From: Panicum virgatum
Taxonomy: Eukaryota > Streptophyta > Magnoliopsida > Poales > Poaceae
Assembly: GCF_016808335.1 (NCBI RefSeq)
Contig: NC_053140.1
Coordinates: forward strand, 26,220,086-26,284,085
Length of the DNA stretch: 64,000 bases
Direction of reading: 5' to 3'
Shown here in pieces: positions 9,631 through 21,150 of this stretch. The notes under the pieces were generated by a model. It saw only the letters and a list, made by a program, of their open reading frames with translations. It was not told where the DNA came from and did no database searches. The number at the start of each line of letters is the position of its first letter. The first letter of the stretch is position 1. The translations under genes were made by a program, and so were the position numbers.

Positions 9631-12600
9631 TGTAACACCCTAATTTAAATTTCAGCATTTAGTAATAAATTTAATTGGCTTTATTTAATTTTCTAAGGTT
9701 TATTGTGTTAGTCTTGCATTTAATTTAGTTTTTGTTTCACAAGTAATTAAAATTTTCTTAGGTTTGACTTTGTTGATGCATTCATGCTGATGCATTGTTT
9801 TTAATTGTTTGATTTCATAGGGGTTTGAATTCAAAATTTCTTTTGAATTCAAATAGTTGAGCTTGAGTGAGAGATAGAAATAGAAAAGAGAGATATAAAG
9901 GAAAGAGGACCCAAACCCAAAACAGCCCAAACTCGCGAGATCCAGCCCAACCCGGCCGGCCCAGCTCGCCGCCCGCTCGGCCTGCCAGCGCGGCCCGCGC
10001 AAGCTTCCGCTTGACCCAGCTCCGCATGGCCCAGGCCGTCCCTCACTTCCTTCCTTCCCGCACGGCCCGGCGCGGCCAGCCTTTTTCCCTCCCCGCACGG
10101 GCCTGCTCTCCCAGCGCGGCACGCCCCACGCCCGCTCCCCGGGTCCACCTACCAGAGGCGGCGCGCCCTCACGCACCCCCTCTCACGCCCGGCCCGCACG
10201 CCCGTTGCCTCCTCTCACCGACGCCTGGACCCCACCTGTCAGCGGCTCCTTTTCCCCCTTTCCTTCCTCCCCGCCGCGCAACAGCGCACCCGATATCCCC
10301 GGCGAGCTCGCCGGGATCCATATCCCGCTGCACCCCGCTATCCCCGGCGCTCTCCCTTTAATTGGCCCCCCACGGACCCCCCCTGCTCCCTATTCTACGC
10401 GCTAGAGCCCCCAACAAACCCCAGCCGCTGCCCCCTGAGATCCGAGCGGAGCAGAGCCCTGCGCCGCCGTGCCCTCGCCGCTCTGCTGCTCCACGGCCAC
10501 CGAGAACCCCCACCGGAGCCCCGTCCGAGTTCCTGGAGCACCCCGATCATCTCCTCAGCCAGCTGCACCGCGCTTCACCCGGATTTTTTTCGACTCGCCT
10601 CGTCGCCGGTGAGTTGCGCCACCGCTGGTTTCCTCGCCGCCATTGACGATCATGCCCTTCCTGACCTCGTTCCACTCCTGCAACACCTAGGCACTTCGAT
10701 TCGAGGGGATCCAAGCCCGGAGGAGCCCAGCGCCGCTCGGACCGCGAAGCTCCACCCGCGTCCGCTGCCGGATCTCGCCGCCGGCGCCACCTGCGTCACG
10801 CCCCCACCCGGACCAAACCTTGGTAAGCAACCCAAGCCCCGCCATCCCTTCTGCGCTAGTTGTATTCGCCCTTGGCGCACTGTAGGGGCCAGACCACGCT
10901 AACCCCGGCGAGCCCCTTTGCCACCGAGCCGCCCTCGCCGTCGAGGAACCCCAGCCGAGCCTCCCCGAGCTCCGTTTAGAGCCCAGGTAGACTACATATG
11001 CCCTGTAGGTCACCCCAGACCCAAGAATGGGTCGATTTGACCCCCGGACGGCCAGATTTGGCCAAGTCCGGCGAGTTTCCCGCCGCGCCGCCGCGGAACA
11101 GAGCCGCCGGCGACGTCCCGCCGCCGCCCCGCGCCCAAATCAATCCCAGCCGTCAGATCTCGTCTCAACGCCTGAGATTAGATCGGGATCCAGTCTATCC
11201 TGAGCCATCGGATCCAGATCCGGCGATCCAGATCTAAACATACCCCTTCGGCCTGCACCTTTTGCTAAAGAGCCCCTGCACTTTTTGTTATTCAACCCGC
11301 AGTCCACCGCCTTTGAAAAATAATTACAGTTTAGCCCAAGATTTTGCTCAGACCCCCCTGAGCTTCTTAAATTTCAAACCTGCCATCTAGCACTCATTCT
11401 TTTACGCGTTAGACCCTAGAATTAATGTTTATTTATGTTTTGGTCCTCAGTTTTAGCAGAAAAGCCCCTGAAACTTCAGTTTTCTTACAAATAAGCCCCT
11501 AGAACTTGTTTTTGGCCTAGTTTATGCGTTTTAGCTCCGTTTTAGGCGTTCTTTATATCCACGCGATCGTTGTAACGCGTAGAATAGTTTTAGATTAGTT
11601 TAGTGTGCTGTTTTTATGTATTGATGTACTGTTTTTTTAGTTTTTGTTAGTGATTGCTTGTATGCTTATTATTGTGCATTGTTTTGGCCATGTGTTCGTG
11701 AGTAGACGTTGATCCATCTGAGGAGCCCCAGTACCAGTACCCGGAGCAGCCGTCTTCGGATCAGTTTGAGCAGCAGCCAGAGCAGTACGAGGAAGGCAAG
11801 TATAACATGAACAACCCATCACTTTTAAATACATTTTCATACTGCATTTTAATACTGTATGCCTTTAAGGATTTCCTAGCCAGTTTATATCCTTTAAATA
11901 TACCTTTGGGTTGCATTTTGGTTAGTTGTGCTAGGTTGCTGCGCTATAACACATTCTGGTCCTTTTTAATTAAATTGATTAATGGTTTACTTGAACTTAA
12001 TTCTGAGAGTGGCCCTCTGTGTGGATGAGTGGCTCACGTCTCGTTAAAAGATGTTTTTGTAGAAACATGGTTTAGGGGGCCAGCACGGTGCTTAGTGCTT
12101 GGTTGGCCACTCTCCATAAGGACTGGTTCATAGAGCGACAACCTGGGAGAACAGCGCTACCACAAGGCTAGAATGGGATAGACTTGGCTTACTAATTAGG
12201 TCTTTTTGGTTTGGAGTAACTTACCGCGGGGCAAGAGTAGTAAGCTTCAATGGTCCCTGCTCCTCCGGCTTGGTCTATGCTTGGATTGCGCTCCTGTGCT
12301 TGTACCCCCGGAGGTGGGCCCCATCGTCGCTGACCTATCTCTCGCGGTTACGCCTTACCAACGAGATTCTTTGTAACGGCCTCGTAGTGAGTCGCTAGTC
12401 ATCTCACCTAAGGAAGTGTGATGAACCTCTAGCGTAGCTCACGACTTGTGGGTAAAGATGTGCAACCTCTGCAGAGTGTAAAACTGGTATACTAGCTATG
12501 CTCACGGTTATGAGCGGCCCAGATCCTCCTTTTGATTAGTGGAGTTATCTCCTTCCGACGAGGGAGGTGCTTCTCGGGGTTACCTTGGTGGCTTGGTTTT

Positions 12601-13156
12601 GGTTTGGTTCCTCAGTAGTTACATGATTAAACTTGATTAATAACTATGTAACTGGGTTAATGGTAAATCATCAACTCGTAGTAAATAGCTTAAATAAAAT
12701 CTTGCCAACACTTAAAAGCTAATGCAGTTGAGTCAGCCAGCCTAGAGCCTCATAGTTTGTGTTATACTTGTTGAGTACAAGTTGTGTACTCACTCTTGCC
12801 TCTTCTCTACTTTTTCCTCTTGGCTACGCTACTGCTGCTCAGTTCCTGCCGACACGAGGGAGTTCATCCAGCGCTACCAGGACTACGAGGACTTCTAGGT
12901 GTTCATCTCCCAGTCGACGTCCCTGTGGCGCCCTGCTTCAGCTTCGGAGAGCTTTATTCGTATTTTGTACTTCGCTTCCGCTGTATCAGACATTTTTGTC
13001 ATTAATGTAATAAATAACATTCGTATTCGCTTTATTATATCTTTTTACGTGATATGTGCTATGATATACTGTTCATTCTGTTGTATATACGTGTGACTTG
13101 ATCCTGGCACGTATATGATTGCTCGGTTTATGTTCTTTTATAAACCGGGTGTTACA
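9631..13156 (+). repeat. Tekay 3' LTR
   Basis: 3,526 bases, nearly identical to the 5' LTR. Most differences are C/T or G/A. The right duplication CTCTA is at 13157-13161. Confidence 0.95.
11706..12898 (+). other. Candidate spliced mini-ORF in the Tekay 3' LTR
   Basis: Second copy of the LTR mini-ORF: exon B 11706-11795, GC donor at 11796, acceptor AG at 12841-12842, exon C 12843-12898 with TAG at 12896-12898. Exon C differs by one conservative change (Val to Ile). Here the upstream frame has CGA where the 5' LTR has TGA. Confidence 0.5.
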
Positions 13157-13161
13157 CTCTA

Positions 13162-14049
13162 CGAAAATCTTGATGATTCGGTTGTAATATTTAAGGTAGT
13201 TTATCTTTAGAAAGTCTTTTTTTTAGGTCAAGTAATGTTTGCCGTAATCGGCTCGGACTTGATAGCGCTAGGCTATAAATATCAGTTGTAAGGGACCGAA
13301 AAAACTTGATACACATCTAATACAACAACAATTTACAATTCCTTTGCACTTTTTCGGTGACTTCACCTTTTCTTTTCTTTTTCGACGAGTTCTTTCAAGT
13401 TGATCAAGGATGCCTCACATTCGAGCGACTTGATTTGCTGGTGAGTTTTTGTTTTACTGAGTATATTTGAGCTTTAGTTACCGGGCGCATCGCTGTGGCT
13501 TCGTTCAAATCTATTTAAAAGTTATCGAGTTTATCTAGGCTTTGACTTCCGGGCGCATCACTGTCGTCTCGTCTAAATTTATTCACCAATTATAAATATC
13601 GGCTAGATTTGTAGGTTTTCCAATGCTTTTTGGCCATTATCACATCTAAAAACATATTAGATCGGCTTTAAGTTTTGCAGTAACACTTTTGTTATCTCAA
13701 GAGCCGGTTTAGATCTGTTTTTAGTCCACATCATCTGAGTTACACATTCGTAGCTTAGATTTTGTTATATATGTCCGATCGGCTATCTTAAGCCGGTTTT
13801 GTTGTTTAGTGCATCGGCTGATCCTGCCGACGCGCTCGTTTATTACACGCTTGCATTTACTTTATCGGCAAAGCCTGCCGATGCGCTTAAATGAGAGATA
13901 TTTGGAATCCCAACCGATACGCTCTCGAATTTGACTTTGTTTTCTCCCTTGTCAATTTCAGGCCAAATTCACTGGCACTCTTGGTTGACTTTCCGTGACT
14001 TGGCGAACACTTGCCCTCGGATTCCAGTGTGTTGATTTTTGCGTCAACA
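13162..14049 (+). repeat. T0 3' LTR, right portion
   Basis: Continues the LTR broken at 928 and ends GCGTCAACA, the inverse of its TGTTGAC start. It contains several ATCGGC/GCCGAT motifs near 13790-13890. Confidence 0.7.
13274..13281 (+). promoter_or_regulatory. T0 LTR TATA box candidate
   Basis: TATAAATA within the LTR in the sense direction. It is the probable basal promoter of T0, now separated from its upstream LTR part by the 12 kb Tekay element. Confidence 0.45.
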
Positions 14050-15660
14050 CACTACTGCAGCATTTCACCTTGGAGTATTCCAGGGTATCGTAATTTTTCT
14101 CAGGAAAGCACTATGGATAAAGTGTATCGAGGAATTGAATGACAAACTTTACTAGAGATATCAACCGACTAACTTAGTGGGGCTAAGTCTGATATGATAG
14201 ATAAGATAATGGCCAATGATGATCGTCTGACACAGGAGACTCTAATCCTTAGAGAGGTAAGCAGCTGGGAGGACAACGAGCGAGAAAGACTCCTAAAACA
14301 CTTCTAAACTATCGAGCTAGCCTCTCTAGACTAAACTTTGCTTCTAACTAGTTATCGGGAACATAGAGCTTACTTTGGCGGCCTTAGGTAAGGACTCAGA
14401 TTGGGGTGAGAAGGGAGTCCAATGGCAGAACACAACTACTGCTATGAAAGCCCTCAGACGTGGTGGACTACAAGGGACGGACAGCACTGTCACTACCTGC
14501 CGCCTACCACAACGGTACCGTGGGGTGGAACACAATTTCTAGCTAACACTGAGCTCAGACACCACGTCCGTACTCGATGTTCGGATTTGTCTTGACACGA
14601 TCAAGAGAAATCCCCCTCAACCTAGGGAATTGACGGGCGAGAAAACCCATAAGGTAAGGTCCCAATAAAACTAGAAAGATACAAAGCCTAAGCTAGAGGA
14701 ATTACTTCCGCATGCAAGCTAGATAACTTGGAAAGATAAATGAATGCGAAAGTAAAGCTGACTCGAAAAGATAAAGAAGATAATCTATATTGATAAATGT
14801 CAAAAAAAAGATACAAGAGATTATACTCGACTTTGGATGATGACTCCGGAATCCTGAGACAAGCTCGACTCGACTCTAACTCCCAGACTACCTAACCTAC
14901 TCTAGAAAGTAAAAGTGAGAGAAGAGAACTCCTTTTTGTGTCTCTTGAGAGTGAGGGTGTTGCTCTCTATTTATAGTGCTCCAAGGTCAGTACGAGGTGA
15001 GCATGTGTGTTGTAAGCAACTAGGATGGTTGATGTAACTTCCACGTGAAATTGGGCATGAGCTGCTGCAAAGTGGGGCCGGCCGGCCTGGGATTTTCTCC
15101 ATTTGGCGCCAACCTCCTTGTGGACGCTCCTGATCTTCTCTAGATGATGGTGGATGGTTGCATTGGTTCAAAGCTGAAATTTATAGGCCGGCCGGCCTCA
15201 CCTAAGCCGGTCGTCCTGGGTTCGGCATGTCTCGGCTCTCCGTTTCACCGACTCCTTTATCAACATGTGTATGAAGTCCAGAGAGGTGGTTTCGGGCCAA
15301 AAGATCAGGGTAAGTGCTGCAGGTGGGTCCTTTAATCCATGTGCTAGGCCTTTCGGTCCATTTGATCAAACCAACTTGCAATCCACGGTTTAGAGGTAAT
15401 GTGAGCGTCTTACTTCACTCCTGGATCGAAGACGTAGCACACGTAGTGGAGGTGCTAGGCCAGCTGGCCTAGGTGAGGCCGGCCGGCCTGGGTTTTTCCC
15501 AGTTATGGCTCATTTTTGGTATATAATCTCCTGCAACCACAACTCATCCAAAACTTGTTGCACTTGTTAGAAATAAGTAAAATATGTATGGAACATATTG
15601 TAAAGCTCATGTTATTCCCGAGAAATTGACGGTCAAAACAGGAAATAATGGCCGTCAACA
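14050..15660 (-). repeat. Athila element A, 3' LTR fragment
   Basis: On the minus strand it starts TGTTGACGGCC at 15660. It matches the Athila C LTR (57346-59044) over long stretches, for example the CTGCCATTGGACTCCC region. Its last roughly 115 bases are missing because T0 inserted at 14050. TATA box candidate (minus TATAAAT) at 14969-14975. Several GGCCGGCCGGCCT palindromes occur at 15070-15490. Confidence 0.75.
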
Positions 15661-15760
15661 CTGCCCCCCCAAGCTTAAAGTTTTGCTTGTCCTCGAGCAA
15701 AGCTAATACTGAGGCTCAGTGGATCCGGAGTTGCATCAATGCTCATACTCTGAAGAAACC
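15661..15760 (-). other. Athila A polypurine tract and terminal internal sequence
   Basis: Minus strand AAGCTTGGGGGGGCAG (15676-15661) abuts the LTR start and is the primer tract. The remaining 84 bases are non-coding and end at the Tat1 duplication AAACC (15756-15760). Confidence 0.7.
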
Positions 15761-17073
15761 TGTCGGCGTTCTGACCCGGGGTCCGGATCCCAACTAGTAA
15801 ATGTTGCGTGTTTCCTCGTCCCAGATGATGATGCAAGAGGCAACACAGCAACGCACGGTTTATCCTGGTTCCGGCCGCGGGGCCGTACGTCCAGCAAAGG
15901 GGGTGTGCGAGGGCACTGTATTATCTTGCACCCGGAGTGCTTGTAGTAGGGGGTACAAGCGAGGCGAGAGAGGGAGAGAAGCTCCCAAGTCTCTGCTAGA
16001 AGTGGAGTCGGTTGAGATGAGTGCTCAGTAGTGTTGAGAGTTCTCTGAGGGGAAAATCAGAGAGCCTGCTTCCAACCCGGCCTAAGGAAGCCCACCTCCT
16101 CCTTTTATAGTCACAAGGAAGGGCGGTGCACATGAGTGGGGGTATGGAAGTCGTCGTTTTCCCTTAAATCGCAGGGTACAGTGGTCGAACACTGTAGGAA
16201 GTGTACTGTGGGAAGGCGGCGCGCGTCGCTGTCGTCCTGGATTTCATTCTTCGTCCTGTGAGGATTGCGCCACTCGTCCTGTAGTGTTCCGGCGGTAGTT
16301 ATGGCGTGGGGCGGTCCCGGATCCCCTGGTCGGAGTGCGGGCGTGCACACTAGAAGGTCCGGGAGCGCGTGGAAGTCCCGGACCCCACAAGGGGGAGGTC
16401 CTCTCGGAAGGACACGTGACATCGTCGGACCCCTTCCCCAATGGGAGGTGGGTCCGGATGGTTGGTGTTGGCAGAACAGTAACGGGGGCGGTGCCAACTT
16501 GTCTTGTGCCGCGTTGAATGCTCCACAGTGTTGCTATAGCGACCGGGGTGGCTCAGCGGTGACCGGGGTCAGCGAATGGGACGCCGGTCACATCCACTGC
16601 GGGTGTGGCAGTCTGACGCCACCCGCCCTTTGAGCCGTGGTGGAGTGGCTGGCCTTTAATGCCTTCATACGGCGGTCGGTTGGGCGGCGGGGCCGTTTGT
16701 CCCTTGTGCCGAGAGATGGCCTCGATCGAGGCGGAGATTGGCCACTCGCTCGAGGGTAGATCCGCTACCCTCGAGCGAGGCGGAGATTGCCCGCCTGCTC
16801 GAGGGTAGATCCGCTACCCTCGAGCGAGGCGGAGATTGCCCGCCTGCTCGAGGGTAGATCCGCTACCCTCGAGCGAGGCGGAGATTGCCCAGCGGGTCTG
16901 AGAGGGACCCTCGAATGGGCCGCATGCTGGACTTCTTTTGAGTCCTTCCCTTTCCTCTGAAGGAGAAGTAGGCCGTGGGGCCTTCGTGGGCTTAGTCGTC
17001 TTATCGGGAGTTTGTGTTTTTAAAAGTGGTCTTAGTACCCCAATTAGGGTGTCCCTAATTGTGGCACCCGACA
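15761..17073 (-). repeat. Tat1 3' LTR
   Basis: 1,313 bases, TGTCGGCGTT to CACCCGACA. It is 80 bases shorter than the 5' LTR, mostly from one fewer 49-base repeat and one indel near 16400. TATA candidate (minus) at 16103-16109. Confidence 0.92.
16728..16890. repeat. 49-base tandem repeats with hairpins in the Tat1 3' LTR
   Basis: GAGGCGG starts at 16728, 16777, 16826 and 16875, an exact 49-base period. Units include the inverted repeat CTCGAGGGTAG - ATCCG - CTACCCTCGAG, able to form an 11-bp stem with a 5-base loop. Confidence 0.9.
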
Positions 17074-17088
17074 GTAGCCCCCCGAGGC
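17074..17088 (-). other. Tat1 polypurine tract
   Basis: The minus strand reads GCCTCGGGGGGCTAC directly before the 3' LTR. Confidence 0.75.
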
Positions 17089-17711
17089 TTTGGTCGAGTC
17101 GATGGATTGGGCCAAAGGGTGTTTCTGCGATTTTTCCCTTTTGACGTGATCAGTCAGTGCTTGTGCATCCGTCAGACGCACCTGAGCGCCAGCCCGGCAG
17201 ATGCGACAACACGCCGGTCAGGGTAGTACGCCCGTGGGGGGTGGACTTCGAGGCGTGCGCCTCTTTATTTGTTTGTTTCAAGGACAAGACGTGTCCGCGC
17301 ACTGAGGGGGGCCAGGGCGACGGTGGCACCCGCTGCTTGGCAGCTGGTGCTTTCATCGAGCTGTCCGTGCGCAGGGTCTTGGCCCCGGCATTCCTGGTTG
17401 CTTTGTGGCGCGCCGTTCGAGGGCAGCCGGTCAGAGCCGATGCTGCACCGCTTAGCGTCCAGGGGCTCAGCTCCGCTTTATTTCGTTCGGTCGTGTCTCA
17501 GCGCGGTGACCGAGGACAACCTTTGCTCGTGGAGCGCCGTGTCGTCACGGGCGATGCAAGCCTCCGCTCTTCGAAAAGCTTGAAGCTTTATGCCTGGCGC
17601 AACTATAAATAGGGATCGTGGGGCTCCCTTTCTTTTTCAACCTCCCAACTCTTTCTTCCAGCCTCGCCTAAATCTTGTAATGTTTCCCTTGCCTTCTTGG
17701 GACCGGCCCCC
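17089..17711. other. Tat1 3' internal region, no gene seen
   Basis: GC-rich sequence between the polypurine tract and the nested solo LTR. Open frames here lack any recognisable domain. A TATAAATAG on the plus strand near 17604 could be a promoter but nothing convincing follows it before the insertion. Confidence 0.5.
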
Positions 17712-19198
17712 TGTAAGGATCACCGGGGTGTCCGACCCTAGAGGGGGAGGGGGTGAATAGGGTCGCTAATCGCTTTTCTATCCTAGGGCTCAATCTAATT
17801 GCATAAGATAAACCTAACATGTCCTACACATGCTAGTTATGACTAAGGTTTATCTATGCTACCCTCTACTTACCCCAAAAGACTTGCAACCTATAGTCAA
17901 TCCTAATCAAACTAACTAGGAAAGTAAAGGTAAGCAAGAAAGAGTAAATGCGGAAACGTAATGCGGTAAGTAAAGCGGTAAGGGAGAGGATATGCAAACT
18001 CCCGTGAAGACACCAAGACACACGATTTAACGTGGTTCGGTTAGGACACCAAAGTCCCTCCCTACGTCCACGGCCACTTGCTCACAAAGAACAAGTGTGA
18101 TACCGAGTCTCTTCGCTTGATCACCATCTTGCCACGCCTCCAAGGCTCCCGACAAGCAAAGGCTAAGTGACACCAAGTCACAAAGACGAGGTCACCGCCA
18201 CCGTCTATCTCGAAGCGTCACCACGGCACCGTCTTCACTATCTTGGAGCTTTAACACCAAGTAGGGGCCTCCTTCCCCGCACAAAGTGTCGTTGCCACTC
18301 CACACCAAGTCGGAGGGTCACACGACGAGTACACAAGTTGCTTGCCGCAGCAAGACTTTCTCTCAAGCTAGTTCTCTCAAGAACTAAGCCTAAACAAGCA
18401 CTAAGCACTCTCACAAGTGTGCTTAAGCCTATATGATGTACAATGAAGCTCTATGGTGGTTGGAGATGATCTTTAGCTCTTGTATACTTCCTTGAACTCC
18501 AGCACACTCAAATGGTGCGGCCTTGGGGGTATATATAGGCAGCACAAGCAAATATAGCCGTTGGAGAAAAGCTGCCAGAAATGTGCTTAACACCGGTTAA
18601 TCCGATGCTCCCCAAATCGCCATCGTCGGTTTAACCGGTGATACTAAACTGCCCACTGAAAACTAGCCGTTACGTCTACGGGCAATCAACCGACGCAATC
18701 GACCGGTGTATGTAATGTTAGTGTCGGTTTAACCGGTGAGTGCAACTGTCCTCTGATCCTTGAAAAACAAACTCTCTGGACAACTGCACCGACGCCATTA
18801 ACCGGTGCATCATCGGTTCATCCGATGTATGCATTTTCCTTGGTCTGCTTCTGCCATTGCACCGACGTATTCAAACTTCCTATCGTCGGTTCATCCGGTG
18901 CCAAACCCTAGCCCGCAGGCCATCTCTGTCATTGCACCGATGAGTACATTTTGCCTTACGTCGGTTCATCCGGTGATACTAAAACTCCCAGACGTGCTCA
19001 AGTCAATGCACCGACGTAGCGGAACCCCCGTAGGGGCGGCCCTTCGGGCCTAGCTTCGCCTCTCTTCTCTTTGTCATCACTTGAACCTAAAAGCCTGAGT
19101 ATATCATCTAAGCAAACACATTAGTTCAAGTGTTGCGTGTGTCATCAATCGCCAAAACATTATATTGAAATATGGCATGAGAGGCCATTTTCGCTACA
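17712..19198. mobile_element. Solo LTR, probably Ty1/copia type
   Basis: 1,487 bases, starts TGTAAGGATC, ends TTCGCTACA, with CCCCC on both sides (17707-17711 and 19199-19203). There is no second LTR or coding region. The AGAGGGGGAGGGGGTGAATAG start and CATCAATCGCCAAAAC near the end resemble long copia LTRs of grasses. The duplication is a C run, so the boundary could be off by a base; superfamily not proven. Confidence 0.6.
18590..19017. repeat. Degenerate CACCGG/CCGGTG palindromic array in the solo LTR
   Basis: About eight spaced pairs of CACCGACG-type and CGTCGGTTYAWCCGGTG-type motifs alternate in inverted orientation over some 430 bases. The spacing is irregular, so it is a dispersed motif array, not a strict tandem repeat. 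Confidence 0.65.
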
Positions 19199-20958
19199 CC
19201 CCCAGATGGGGTGCCCTGGCTTTTTTAGGCATTTGGTGCTAGAAGAATGCTTGTGAGCGGTAGGGGAAGACTGGAGTGGGCATGCGCGCCATCCCTCAGC
19301 TTCAGTGGGATCGGCAGAAGAGCATTGGGCCCGTGGGGTCCTGCTCCCGCGATGTCCCCTAGCCTAAAGGGGGATGGAAGCGCCCGACCATGGCGTTAGT
19401 GCCAGGTTGGGCGGCTGTTCTTTGCATCGTCCCCCCAGGCGACGAGGTTGCCCTCGGGGAGACGGTGCGGAGGGCGTTGTCCGCCAGCTCGACCCCCCGC
19501 GTAGTCTTCGGTGGAGGAGACGCTAGAAGAAGGCTTGCGAGGAGAGCGTCCCGCTGGACCCGTGAGGTCTGGGGGCCGCTTCTCGCATCCCTAGCAGCCT
19601 CGCTGTTGCGTCAGCTAAGGGCTCAGTGCCTTTCTTCGTCACTTGCTCCTCCCCAAGACAGGGAAAATTGCCGCGCAGGTGGCAATGTGTTTGTATCTTT
19701 CGATGGCTTCGCGCCGGTAACCGTCTGTAATCTTTATTCGTATTTGAGCAATAAAGTCCCCTTTCTCCTCCACGGGGGAGGATTACTGAGGGTATAGGGG
19801 TGTACATAGAGTTACGACCCTCGAATATGTGTGAAGACATTTTCACGGGGGCGCGTCAGCGCACCCGCGGGTGTAGCCCCCGAGGCCTTGGAGGAGAGTT
19901 TGTGCTCGTCCAAGGGCTGTAAACGTTGTCCCACTAGGTAGCTTTGCTGGGGCGACTGCCCTGCACCTTTTTCAGCCGGCATCGGCACTCTTTCAGCCGG
20001 CCTCGGCAATTTTTAGTGCTGGAACAGTGGCCGGCGCTCAGCTTAGCCTTCAGGAGAACGCACGTCGACAGCGGAGGGTTTGATTAGACACGTGGAGGTT
20101 CACGATGGACGGTTGTCGACTTATTCAAGGGTGTGGCTTAAACGGTGGTGTGCGGGGAGCCCCCGAGCCCAGGCCCGTGTGAAGGCGTTCAGGGGAACCC
20201 TCGACTTCGATTACGTCCCTCGTCGCCCTTCCGCAGGGAGGAGGGGTGAAGCGCACCATGCTACCCATGCCTGGGCCGCGAGCTATGGCTGCTTCAGTGA
20301 GCTATTTAGCGGATTGTTCAAGCGGACATCCGTGCCCCATTCGATAGGGGTCGGCTTGTGGTCCATAGACACGTCTCATAAAGCGCTCGCGAGGGTTCGC
20401 TAGGCGGGGCTCGAACCCATTCGGTAGGGTTCGAGGGCTCGATGCTCTCCCTCGATGGGATCCCCCTTCTAGGCACCCTCGACCGGCCTTGAACACTGCG
20501 TAGGATGTCTCGAACTTCGCGTTCGAGGGTAGCTTGCACGGCACGTCCTTGCAGTTCCTGACTCTGGCGATCCGAGGTGCCTGTCGAACCCCCCGAAGGG
20601 CCAGGCTTCGAACCCCTGATCAGTAAGGCCTCGGAATGCGATTCCTTTGAGGGTAAATGGACCCCCGAAGGAATATTCCGTCTTGGTTTGAAACGATGCG
20701 GAGTCGCGAGTCATGCGCGCGGGTCTTCCGTTGGTCGTGGGCGACGTGGCCCGGTTCATGCGGTGTGGCGTGGGCGCGCCTTTTCAGGCGACAGCCTCGG
20801 GCAGATGAAGCGGCGGGGGCGGCAGCTGACGGATGGGATAACACAACAGTCGCGTCGCGCCCGCCGGTTACCGTGCCGCATTCATCGCTACGTGCGCGCG
20901 TGGGAGACTCCGCGGTCGTGGGGCCCATCCGCCGGTGATAGCAAAATCTACCGCATTG
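19199..20958. other. Tat1 internal region before the antisense gene, no gene seen
   Basis: GC-rich sequence with repeated short CTCGA-containing motifs (20400-20640). Frames are open by composition only and show no domain. The last part acts as upstream region for the antisense gene. Confidence 0.5.
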
Positions 20959-20966
20959 AATAAATA
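20959..20966 (+). promoter_or_regulatory. TATA box candidate for the Tat1 antisense gene
   Basis: AATAAATA, about 190 bases before the ATG at 21151 and opposite to Tat1's own transcription. Confidence 0.35.
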
Positions 20967-21150
20967 CGGAGAGAAAGGGGATGTTTTGGGTTTACCTGGC
21001 CATTTGCCTCCATCCTGCTTCACCTTTTCCACCTCCATTGCATCCTGAGCCCGTAGCTAAGAGCGAGAAGGAGGAGGAAGGAGAAAAAGAGAGAGAGAGA
21101 CTTAGCCGTTTCGGAGCCTCCGTTCCCGCATCCCCCCGCGACTCGTAGAG

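Larger units (their letters stand above)
929..13156 (+). mobile_element. Full-length Tekay/Del-type chromovirus (Ty3/gypsy)
   Basis: Complete 12,228-base element with two long LTRs (929-4455 and 9631-13156), an initiator-Met primer site, gag-pol with a C-terminal chromodomain, and a polypurine tract. It is flanked by CTCTA at 924-928 and 13157-13161. Very long LTRs plus a chromodomain point to the Tekay (Del) lineage. By hand I count about 38 differences between the LTRs (about 1.1%), so it is a recent insertion. It is nonetheless broken: TAG at 5053, a frameshift near 6030, TAG at 9118, and a changed integrase catalytic residue. Confidence 0.93.
1..14049 (+). mobile_element. Tat-lineage Ty3/gypsy element T0, 3' part, split by a Tekay insertion
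   Basis: Only the 3' end is in the window: about 704 bases of internal region, a polypurine tract, and one LTR (705-928 plus 13162-14049) with perfect TGTTGA/TCAACA ends. The LTR is interrupted by the Tekay element. The purine tract lies directly left of the LTR on the plus strand, so T0 is plus-oriented and this is its 3' LTR. An antisense PMD-like gene next to the 3' LTR fits the Tat lineage. On the right it interrupts an Athila LTR at 14050; its duplication cannot be checked because the left end is outside the window. Confidence 0.75.
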
